Positions 1-8,087 of a stretch of 64,000 bases of DNA are shown here, in pieces. Location of the stretch: assembly GCA_024734495.1 (NCBI GenBank), contig JALMQS010000133.1, forward strand, positions 245,182-309,181, written 5' to 3'. The position numbers and the translations under genes are program-made. The notes under the pieces are model-generated. The model was not told the origin of the DNA. It was given only the letters and a program-made list of their open reading frames with translations, and ran no database searches. Source of the stretch: Forficula auricularia (Eukaryota; Arthropoda; Insecta; Dermaptera; Forficulidae). Within the stretch, counting starts at the first letter, position 1, and the number at the start of each line of letters is the position of its first letter.

Positions 1-281
1 ATGCTTAACGTTAAAAAATCTAAGTAGACCAATCCAAAAACGACTTTATCTTGGTTGTCTAGTTGTTGATTTTCAACTTTAAGGTCTTATTTTGTTCATT
101 ATAAAATGCTGAATATTTTGCAAAATTAAATGCAATTTGTTAAGAAAATTAACCGAGTTATGAGCAGTGAAGAGCCATTTTTTTTCTTTTCCTTTGGCCT
201 TGGTGGACACCGTTTTGGGGCCATCATTTGATACTTAATATAGGAGTCACTCATAAAATTTATTCATTCAAAATGTTCAAT
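1..281. other. no gene seen
   Basis: AT-rich stretch with no open frame or splice-flanked exon that I recognise. On the minus strand it lies just after the stop of the RNase H reading frame that begins at 815, so it may hold the 3' tail of that LINE, but no clear A-tail is visible. Confidence 0.4.
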
Positions 282-1531
282 TTATATAAATAATTTAAGT
301 GAAATTATGAATTTTACTATTTCTTTAGTCATTTCATTTTCATTGAATAAGTGATATAAAATTGTTTCTACGCTCATTGGAAATGAAATACATCGCGAAA
401 TCTCAGAATAAAATTTATCAATTTTATGCTTTGTGTTTATACAATTTAGTACCAGGTGGTTAATATCGCCAATTTCGCCACAGTTACATAAAGGATTGTC
501 CTTTATTTTCATTTGGAATAGGTGTTTAGGAGTTGTTGTATGTCCCAATCTTAATCGTATTAGAAGAGATATAATTTTTCTATTAAGTGTTATATCATTA
601 TACCACGGTTTTTTGGGTATTGTTGGCATAATTTTGTATAAATGTGAGCCTTTGATTTTGCTCGATTCTCTCCATTCTTGTTGAAATGTTGACAATATGT
701 TTCCTTTAATTCTAGAAACAACATCTGGTTTGGGGATTTCTATTTCCAATATTTCTCCTATTTGTATCGCATCCTTTGCTAGTTTATCGACTGCTTCATT
801 TCCCTTGATTCCCACATGACTTGGAATCCATAAAAATCTTATATCCTTTTTAGTTTCTATTAGTTTGTTTATTATTTGATATATTAAATAATTCTCTGAT
901 TTTTTTTTCCAAAATTTTCCATATCTAAAAGTACACTTTTGGAATCGGAAATAATCAGGAATTTTTCATTCTTTTTACAAGAATTGATATAATCCAAAGT
1001 CTTGAGAATAGCCATCGCTTCGACTGTAAATATAGATACATCTTTCCTCAATTTGAACTGTTTGTAAAAACCTGTGTTTTCGTGATAAAATGCACCCCCT
1101 GTGTGGGATTCGAGTTCTTTCTTTGATCCATCCGTATAAATATATTCAAAATCTTGGTAGTTCTCTCTTAGTATACTACAAAGTTCTATTTTTATAAAAT
1201 TATTAGTATTGTTATTATTCCAGTTCTTAATATTAATATTAGGTTCATATAAAATTAACCTGTATGGAAAGTTATATATTAGTGGCTTATTACTTTTATA
1301 AATAGGTAGGTCATTATCAGTTATATTTTCAAAATTTTTAACAATAAATAATTGATTATATAAAATGCTATTCTGCATTTTGTTTTGAAGGTCACTTATA
1401 GAAACTAAAACCTGATTATCTTTAGTACATATTTTAGTGATTAGGTATTTTCTCGCTAGCTTAGTTCTTCTAAGGTTAAGTGACATTTCTCCAGCTTCTG
1501 CTAATAGTGCATTTGTAGGAGATGTTTTCAT
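282..1531 (-). pseudogene. non-LTR retrotransposon 3' part with RNase H domain (I/LOA-like), broken
   Basis: Two minus-strand frames, 1531-884 and 815-282, together encode the end of an RT plus a ribonuclease H domain, which removes the RNA strand during retrotransposition in I-type LINEs. The first frame begins with the RT-to-RNase H linker pattern AEAGEMSLNLRRTKLA. RNase H acidic residues are visible in YTDGSKK, FTVEAMAIL and ISDSKS; the last part of the domain is GIKGNEAVDKLAKDA in the second frame. After RNase H comes a Cys/His stretch (CNCGEIGDINHLVLNC), as in I and R1 clade proteins. A frame break near 816-884 and a missing 5' half show it is dead. It ends abruptly at about 1531, where a plus-strand LINE begins. 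The clade is inferred from the RNase H domain only. Confidence 0.8.
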
Positions 1532-1678
1532 ATTCGAACGTTGGTCGAGGTCAGACGTGTTTTTGTCCTTCTCTCTTTCTTGAGATCTGCCTAGTGAAAT
1601 AGCCTGGTGAGTTTTGCTTTTTTCGCTTCTTTACTGAGTTTTTCGTCGCTTATTTACTCGTTAATTACATCAATCGAT

Positions 1679-2446
1679 ATGGATAAAGAAGAACTAATCG
1701 AAATTTTAGCAAATTGGAAGAAGGAAATGATGGATGAATTTGATAGGAGAATCAACGTTTTGGCGGAGAACATTGGAGTGATGATGGAGGAGAGACTATC
1801 TAGGGCTGAAAGCAGGATTTGCTACATGGAAAGAGAAAGTAAGGCGAAAAATATATTGATACATGGAATAGAGGAGAGGGAAACAAACTTATTCGAATTA
1901 GAAAATGGTATCATTGAATTTATAAAAGAAAAAATATACAACGAATTTAATATAAACCAAATAAATTTTGTAAAGAGAGTGGGTCGACCCCAAAAAGGGA
2001 AAAAAAGACCCATTCTAATATCTCTCCTCTCTCTAAGAATTAAAAATATCCTAATGAGAAATAAAAATAAATTAAAGGAAGATCACCAGTATATAACGGA
2101 GGACTTCCCCAAAGACGTTTTGGAGGCGAGGAAGAAACTAGTTCCTGAATTGGTGAAGGCTAGAGGCGAGGGAAAGTTCGCTATCATCAAATACGACAAA
2201 CTTATCATAAAGGATTCCCCAAAACAAGACAACAACAACATTAAAAAGAGACCCTTAACAACATCACCGATAGGAGATGTTGAGGGCGAAGAGGGGAATG
2301 GATGTGTGATACAGAGTGCGGAAAAGAGGGGGAAGACCGATGTTATTTACAAACAAAAGCAAAAATTGAACCAATTTACTTTTCTTAAGGGAAGTGGATC
2401 ACAAAGAGATTCAAACTCTGATTCTAATCCCGGAACTATAGTATAG
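1679..2446 (+). CDS. LINE ORF1, coiled-coil RNA-binding-like protein
   Basis: 255 residues from the ATG at 1679. An upstream in-frame ATG at 1607 would add only a hydrophobic, Phe/Ser-rich stretch, so I prefer the later start. The N-terminal 60 residues (KKEMMDEFDRRINVLAEN onward) are heptad-like and probably coiled-coil. The middle, NILIHGIEERETN to IKYDKLIIKD, resembles the RRM/CTD part of L1-type ORF1 proteins, which bind element RNA as trimers (family knowledge). A lysine/arginine-rich tail follows. The frame is open, unlike the RT part of the same element. No zinc knuckle is seen. Confidence 0.65.
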   Translation: MDKEELIEILANWKKEMMDEFDRRINVLAENIGVMMEERLSRAESRICYMERESKAKNILIHGIEERETNLFELENGIIEFIKEKIYNEFNINQINFVKRVGRPQKGKKRPILISLLSLRIKNILMRNKNKLKEDHQYITEDFPKDVLEARKKLVPELVKARGEGKFAIIKYDKLIIKDSPKQDNNNIKKRPLTTSPIGDVEGEEGNGCVIQSAEKRGKTDVIYKQKQKLNQFTFLKGSGSQRDSNSDSNPGTIV

Positions 2447-2662
2447 AATTATTGGCGTGGGCCCTCGAATACACCGGCTAAGAGCTCCATCCACCACCCA
2501 GTAGGTCTGGTCAACCCGGGTGATTTAGACCAAAACCTCCCAAATAGGTATAATAATCCCGAAAATACAAAACATTTTAACTATACATCACCGAATAATT
2601 CTAATAATAAATCAATTAATCCCGATTGCAATACTATTTTTGGCTCTATTAAAAATGATAAT

Positions 2663-3715
2663 ATGAATTATAAAATTAAACAGAAAAATATAAGTATTAA
2701 ATATAAAAGCGACATTTCCTGCAAAAATAATAATAATAATAACAGTAACGATATTAATCCAAATAAAGATAAAAACAAAATAAAGATAAACAAGAGAATG
2801 GAAAATGTTACCAAAATTGGCACATTAAATGTTCGAAGTCTAAAAGGTGAGGAAAAATTGTTAGAATTGGAAAATGCTATGAGCGATTCAAAAATAGATA
2901 TCCTTGGACTGGCAGAAATAAGACGTCTTGATGAGAAAATTATTAAAAGAAAAAGTGGATACACTTTATATCATAAAGGAACAATTGCAGGTCAGAGAGG
3001 AGTGGGATTCTTGATAAGTCCGGACCTGGCAGATAGGATTGAAGAATTTAAGGGTATCTCCGACAGAATCGCAACTTTAAAAATAAAATATAAAAATGAA
3101 CATTTCTTAAATCTAATTCAAGTCTATGCACCTACGTCAGAGTCAAATGAAGAAGCATGCGAAGAATTTTACCAATTACTTAACGAAACAATAAAAAACA
3201 ACACACCTAAGTACAACAACCAATTAATTATCATGGGTGATTTTAATTCTAAAATTGGACAAAGAGAAATTAATGAAGAAAGAGTTATGGGACCTTACAA
3301 CTATGGAAGTAGAAACGAAAGAGGATACAAATTAATAAATTTCTGCCAAGAAAATAATTTGAAAATAGTTAATAGCTATTTCAAAAATAGAGCAGGAATG
3401 AAATGGACCTGGCTCCACCCAAATGGATATAATAAATCGGAAATTGATTATATAATTACACCATATCTCAATATAATAATCAAGTTTAAAATTCTAAACA
3501 AGTTTTCTTTTTACACAGTCCATAGACTCTTATATACAGAAATATCTACACACTCAATAAGAAAAAGACCTCGGCCTGAATGGAATGGTAAACCTATCAC
3601 AAACTTGTCAAAACTAGATAATGAAACAATTAATAATATGGAAGAACAACTAAAAATTATGAATTTCCCTTTATATACTGATACTCAAAAGCAAAATATA
3701 ATGATTTTGAATTAA
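2663..3715 (+). CDS. LINE apurinic-type endonuclease domain (ORF2 N-terminal part)
   Basis: Exonuclease-endonuclease-phosphatase fold that nicks target DNA to prime reverse transcription. Visible motifs in order: IGTLNVRSLKG (Asn of motif I), DILGLAEIRR (catalytic Glu), QVYAPTSE, IIMGDFNSKIG (Asp/Asn pair), TWLHPNGYNKSEIDYII (late Asp). The ATG at 2798 (MENVTKIG) is a reasonable start because the residues before it are a low-complexity Asn/Lys run. The frame stops at 3715 where a functional ORF2 would continue into RT, so a frameshift or stop separates the domains. The SDH motif expected near 3520 reads TVHRLLYTE and is degraded. Confidence 0.8.
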   Translation: MNYKIKQKNISIKYKSDISCKNNNNNNSNDINPNKDKNKIKINKRMENVTKIGTLNVRSLKGEEKLLELENAMSDSKIDILGLAEIRRLDEKIIKRKSGYTLYHKGTIAGQRGVGFLISPDLADRIEEFKGISDRIATLKIKYKNEHFLNLIQVYAPTSESNEEACEEFYQLLNETIKNNTPKYNNQLIIMGDFNSKIGQREINEERVMGPYNYGSRNERGYKLINFCQENNLKIVNSYFKNRAGMKWTWLHPNGYNKSEIDYIITPYLNIIIKFKILNKFSFYTVHRLLYTEISTHSIRKRPRPEWNGKPITNLSKLDNETINNMEEQLKIMNFPLYTDTQKQNIMILN

Positions 3716-3917
3716 TTTTGAAAACAATACAAAACAAACAAATCTTTAGAAACAATTAAAAATGAGCCATACTATCAAACGACACAAAAAATCTTATTAA
3801 AATAAGAAATAAATTAAAACAAAAGAGAAACACAGCTATTGGTCGAATCGAACATAATCAAATGTGCAAATATGTAAAATACAAAATTAAGACACATTTA
3901 AAAAACTATTATGATAA

Positions 3918-4343
3918 TTTTTTTGCAACGAAATTTTCTCTGGAGAGAGACGGACTGGTAGAAATTTTAATTGAAAGCAATGGAAGGCAGCCCAGAGGTA
4001 GTGAGGAAAGAAAAAATTAACACATATGAAATAAGGTGTAATTTATTGGAATCCTTCCTCCTTTCCTTTCAAACCGACGTTTCGGAGGATTTTTCCCTCC
4101 TTCTTCAGGGTTTCAAAGGGTCAATGAATGAAACAAATAAAATGTTTCCTTCTTCTCTCCACAGTAGTGTTCAAAAACTTTCTTCATTTGTAACAAAAGG
4201 CATAGAAAGACAATTTTTTTTTTATCCTTCTTTTCTTAATTAGATAGCCATCGATTCCAATAAATTACACCTTATTTCATATGTGTTAATTCTTTCTTTC
4301 CTCACTACCTCTGGGCTGCCTTCCATTACTTTCAATTAAAATT
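3918..4343. mobile_element. foldback element with hammerhead-like core, 13-bp target duplication
   Basis: Two inverted arms of about 90 bp (3964-4053 and 4253-4342) enclose a 200-bp middle. The element is flanked by the direct repeat ACTATTATGATAA at 3905-3917 and 4344-4356, a 13-bp target-site duplication. The left side carries about 46 bp (3918-3963) outside the arm that is absent on the right, so the element is asymmetric. Insertion splits the LINE ORF2. A hammerhead-like core lies at 4065-4119. It encodes no protein of note. The longer-than-transposon TSD points to a retroelement-type insertion. Confidence 0.75.
4065..4119 (-). ncRNA. hammerhead-ribozyme-like motif, best paired copy
   Basis: Read on the minus strand: an 11-nt helix I strand, CUGAAGA (consensus CUGANGA), one A, a five-pair helix II (GGAGG with CCUCC), then GAAAC, the palindrome ACGU, C at the position before cleavage, and an 11-nt partner strand for helix I. 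Helix I pairs 10 of 11, with one G-G mismatch. Helix III would be only the ACGU palindrome, so activity would need a dimer. The extra A between the core and helix II departs from the canonical consensus. Activity is not shown by sequence alone. Confidence 0.6.
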
Positions 4344-4356
4344 ACTATTATGATAA

Positions 4357-5760
4357 CATTATTAAAAAGCTTATTGAACCACATTCATCTGTTAAAAAAA
4401 ATGAAAAAAGATATGTTTCCACATAAATATATAATTCCAAGTATGAAAGATAAAAATAACACTATTCAATACAGTCAATCAAATATCTTAAAAATAATAA
4501 CAGAATTTTACAGAAATTTATATACATCTAATACAATTAATGACCAAATTGACATATCAAAATATATACCTGAAAATATCTCAGGTATTCTGGAATCTGA
4601 AGTATCAAATATAATTAGCAAGTTAAAAACAAATAAATCACCTGGAAGTGACGGTATTAAAATCGAAACTTTAAAATATGCCCAAGAAATAATTACAAAA
4701 CCACTCACTTTAATATTTAATAATATAATAAAATCTAGAATAATTCCTATCCAATGGAAACAATCAAATATTATCATTATGTTTAAAAAAGGTGATCGAA
4801 ACGATATTAACAATTATAGACCAATTACACTATCTTCTAACATAGGAAAAATATTTATGAAAATTTTGGAGAATAGATTAAAAAATATAATAAATTTTAA
4901 CCAACCGATCGAACAAGCTGGTTTTAGATCTGGATTTTCTACATGTGATCATTTACAAGTCATCAATCAATTGATAGAAAAAACTCGTGAATATCAAATA
5001 GATATATATTTAGCATTTCTTGATTACAGAAAGGCATTTGATACCATTGAACAAAGCTATATATTTAAGTCCATGCTCTCTCAGGGAATAAATCCAAATT
5101 ACGTTTCATTAATTCAAGAAATTTACTCAAATTCAGAAGCAAGAATAATTCTAGAAGAAAACGGGCCTTATTTTCCAATTAATAGAGGTGTTAAGCAAGG
5201 CGATCCGCTGTCACCGGCACTATTCAACTGTGCTCTTGAAGATATGTTCAAAAAATTAAATTGGACTAACAAAGGTATAAAAATAAACGGAGCATATCTA
5301 AATAATCTCTGGTTCGCCGACGATCTTGTTCTAATAGCAACTTCAAAAGACGAACTAAAAGAAATGATTAATGAAATTAATATAAAAAGCAAAGCACTTG
5401 GCTTAGAAATTAATTGTAAAAAGTCTGCATTTGTCTCAAACAGGGTAGAATCGGATATCGGTTTAGAAAACAACAAATCACATTTAGAATATAAATCTGA
5501 AATAATTTATTTGGGACAGATAATTAGCTTTGAAGGCAGAACAAGTAAAGAAGTTGCAAGAAGAGTTAACCTGGGTTGTAATAAATTTTGGTCATTAAAA
5601 TTCATCTTAAAAAACAAAAACATCGACCTAATCTCCAAAATAAAATTTTTTAAAGCATGTGTAATACCGGTCTTGATCTATGGAGCTCAAACATGGCCTA
5701 TTACGGAAAAGATAGCTAATAAACTAGAAGTAACACAAAGAGCCATGGTAAGGAGCATCC
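4357..5760 (+). pseudogene. LINE reverse transcriptase domain
   Basis: RNA-dependent DNA polymerase of the same LINE. Visible blocks in order: NKSPGSDGIKIETLKY (block 1), FKKGDRNDINNYRPITL (block 2), QAGFRSGFSTCDHL (block 3), FLDYRKAFDTIEQ (block 4, first Asp), GVKQGDPLSPALFNCALE (block 5), WFADDLVLIATS (block 6, FADD catalytic box), YLGQIISFEGRTSKEV (block 7). The open frame runs from 4350 into a MITE at 5764, and after it the reading continues at 6158. Catalytic residues are all present, but the element as a whole is broken, so I call it a pseudogene. Confidence 0.85.
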
Positions 5761-5763
5761 TTA

Positions 5764-6154
5764 GGCCCGGTTGTATGTCGCAAAGTAAATGCTTTTTACC
5801 ACTAACCAAGGTAGATGGTAAATGGAGCCACTGGAATGGACAATCAGATGACAGGCACATTCAGGGTCGGTTGTATGTCGCAAAGTAAATGCTTTTACCA
5901 CTAACAAACGGTAGATGGTAAATGGAGACACTGGGTTGGCCAATCAGATGACAGGCAATTTCAGTGCCTGTCATCTGATTGGCCATCCCAGTCTTTCCAT
6001 TTACCATCTACCGTTTGTTAGTGGTAAAAGCATTTACTTGCGACATACAACCGGCCCTCAGTGGCTGTCATCTGATTGGCCATCCCAGTGGCTCATTTAC
6101 CATCTACCTTGGTTAGTGGTAAAAAGCATTTACCTTGCGACATACAACCGGGCC
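5764..6154. mobile_element. Harbinger-type MITE with a second related MITE nested inside
   Basis: Terminal inverted repeats begin GGCCCGGTTGTATGTCG and end with the complement, and the flanks are TTA at 5761-5763 and 6155-6157. A 3-bp TWA target duplication is the signature of PIF/Harbinger elements. Inside, a second palindromic unit (about 5865-6058) starts GGTCGGTTGTATG and ends CATACAACCGGCC, flanked by TCAG on both sides, so one family member jumped into another. No transposase. The host is the LINE RT: SIL before and LNVRRKDK after rejoin in frame. Confidence 0.85.
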
Positions 6155-6157
6155 TTA

Positions 6158-6390
6158 ATGTCAGAAGAAAGGATAAAATAAAAAATGAATATATATACAA
6201 AAAAACAAAATTAAAAAATATAACATATTTAATAAAAAAATTAAAATGGAATTGGGCAGGTCACATAGCCAGACTTAGCGACGAAAGATGGACCAAGATC
6301 GTAACAGAATGGTGGCCTATCGAAGAAAAAAGAAGACGGGGAAGACAACACAAGAGATGGTGTGACGGGAAGGAAGATAGCGGGAAATGA
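6158..6390 (+). pseudogene. LINE ORF2 C-terminal segment after the MITE
   Basis: Continues the LINE protein after the nested MITE. WNWAGHIARLSDERWT followed by RRRGRQHKRWCDGKED is the conserved C-terminal signature of RTE-type ORF2 proteins (W-x-GHIAR, then an Arg-rich RGR-x-x-RW-x-D). A stop at about 6388 precedes the short 3' untranslated part and the TAAA-repeat tail. Confidence 0.75.
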
Positions 6391-6616
6391 ATGGAGCAGA
6401 ACTGCCATAAGAAGACCGATATGGAAAGAAAAGGGAGAGGCCTACGCCCAAACGGGCCTGGTGCAAAACGAATGAACAATACTTAAATAATATATTATAC
6501 TATACATATAATACTAAAATCTTTTTTGTAACTTGTTAGTTCTCTTTTATTTTCTAAATACTGTATAAATATACAAAATGTACCAAAAAAAGGCTTAAAT
6601 AAATAAATAAATAAAT

Positions 6617-7022
6617 ATTAAATAATTCTCTGATTTTTTTTTCCAAAATTTTCCATATCTAAAAGTACACTTTTTGAATCGGAAATAATCAGGAATTTTT
6701 CATTATTTTTACAAGAATTGATATAATCCAAAGTTTTGAGAATAGCCATCGCTTCGACTGTAAATATAAGCTTTATTCGTTTTGGATGCCTTGGGCGCCC
6801 TTATGTCAGCCTCAAGTCACTAACCCATATTCGTTTAGGAATACCAACCGACTTGGTGTGCCCCATCCTATTCGTTTCCTATTCTCCCCCCTTCGTTTTC
6901 CTAAACGAATATGGGTTAGTGACTTGAGGCTGACATAAGGGCGCCCAAGGCATCCAAAACGAATAAAGCTATAGATTCATCTTTCCTCAATTTAAACTGT
7001 TTGTAAAAACCTGTGTTTTCGA
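6617..7022 (-). pseudogene. second fragment of the RNase H LINE, split by a palindromic MITE
   Basis: Bases 6617-6768 and 6971-7022 repeat 877-1080 with only a few differences, so this is another copy of the same RNase H region. The fragment begins directly after the TAAA tail of the plus-strand LINE. Its end diverges after GTTTTCG. It is interrupted by the perfect palindrome at 6769-6970. Confidence 0.8.
6769..6970. mobile_element. palindromic MITE, about 72-bp near-perfect arms
   Basis: Starts AGCTTTATTCGTTTTGGATG and ends with the complement. The arms are 6769-6841 and 6899-6970; the central 57 bp hold extra ATTCGTTT repeats. The uninterrupted sister sequence near 1040 gives the empty site: the flanks share ATA, so a 3-bp target duplication is likely. 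GC content is higher than the surroundings. No coding capacity. The superfamily is unknown. Confidence 0.8.
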
Positions 7023-7157
7023 GAAAAAATATTTAAATTTCTAATAAATTACAAAGAAACATAGAAAGTATCATTGGATTAATGAAAAGAGAGTGATTCC
7101 ATTTCTTGACTGTATATTCTTAATATTTAAAAATAGAGATTTTTAATAATTCTTTAC

Positions 7158-7617
7158 CTTGTCCGTCTTCTTTAAAGACCAATTCTCTTTTTTCCGTTTC
7201 ATTTTCATTCTTACCCCTCCTACGGTTTTTACCTCCCTTTCCTAGAAATCAAATATCAAGTTTAATATAGTGATTATGTACAAATTAATTAACACCATGA
7301 GTTTAAATAGAATTGAATAGAATATGTGAATTGTCAAACAATATGGAATCCATGATGGCATGGATTTTAACCCAAGAATATTTTTTTTAAAAATCAAATA
7401 GATTAAAAGAAAATTAAATTAGAAAAAAAATATATATTTATGATTTTATTTTATTTAAAATTAATTTGAACTTATATTTTGCAAGGTTAATATTTTAATA
7501 AGAATAAATTAAACATATTTGCCATGTGAGATTGTCTTTAATAAGATGGAATGGTGGTTTAAAATAAATTATAAATATATATTGTGCAAAAAAATAATAA
7601 CCTTTATTCTTCGGCAT
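7158..7617 (-). CDS. eIF1A: translation initiation factor eIF1A, first two coding exons (partial)
   Basis: eIF1A binds the 40S A-site and promotes scanning. Coding exon 1 is 7617-7602 (ATG then PKNK and one base), followed by a GT donor. Exon 2 is 7241-7158 between a TTTCTAG acceptor and a GTAAAG donor. The joined product reads [15 protein letters not shown], then [18 protein letters not shown], which matches the invariant basic N-terminus of eIF1A. Phases agree (1 and 1). The OB-fold part (EYAQV onward in the family) is not found between 1 and 7157, so the next intron extends past the left edge and holds at least 7 kb, mostly LINEs. Divergent from the ankyrin gene at 8088. Identification is very strong; the gene is partial in the window. 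Confidence 0.92.
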
Positions 7618-8076
7618 ATAAAGTCTGTTTTAAAAACGATTTAAATAGAAAATATTCAATTTGATATTGATTAAGATTGCAACTTTGCAGAAATTTTGAA
7701 AAGGTTTAACTTTTAATGCCTATAATCACATATGTAAAAAACCGCAAACAGGAACTTTAACTAACTCTCTAGTCAAATCAAGTATTTTTACTTATAAAAT
7801 TAAATAACTTTTATCGTTTATATACAAATTAAATTATGTTAATTAAAAAATGTTAATAAAAATAAATTTCATTTGTTTTATTTAATACATAATAACTTTT
7901 ATAATAATTATTTTTGATTTTTTTTTTCAAATTTCTATATGTGTAAAATTTCAAATATTCAATCAAACTGATTCGAACAACGAACTCTCATATCATATCT
8001 TAATATTATGATTTTATTATTAAATGTTTGATGTCATTTAAATCAATTTTATCTTTTTCATTGTTTTTTTATATAG
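7618..8076. promoter_or_regulatory. intergenic space between divergent eIF1A and ankyrin gene
   Basis: About 460 bp separate the eIF1A start codon (7617, minus) from the acceptor of the first coding exon of the ankyrin gene (8076, plus). Promoters of both genes probably lie here or in eIF1A 5' sequence. No TATA box, initiator or factor site is convincing in this AT-rich stretch. Confidence 0.35.
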
Positions 8077-8087
8077 AATTATAAAAA

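Larger units (their letters stand above)
1540..6616 (+). mobile_element. RTE-like LINE, nearly full length, interrupted by two other elements
   Basis: One plus-strand non-LTR element can be followed as ORF1 (1679-2446), AP-type endonuclease (2663-3715), reverse transcriptase (4357-5760) and a C-terminal region (6158-6390). It ends in a tetranucleotide tail of TAAA units at 6597-6616. Two insertions break it: a foldback element at 3918-4343 and a MITE at 5764-6154. Removing them rejoins the RT frame on each side. It sits in the same orientation as the ankyrin gene and antisense to eIF1A, inside an intron of the latter. The RTE assignment rests on the endonuclease and C-terminal motifs and is tentative. 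Confidence 0.8.

Noticed and set aside
877..7022. 877-1080 and 6617-7022 as a giant target duplication around the plus-strand LINE
   Set aside because: The left copy is not adjacent to the LINE start (about 1540); the copies are two fragments of one RNase H LINE.
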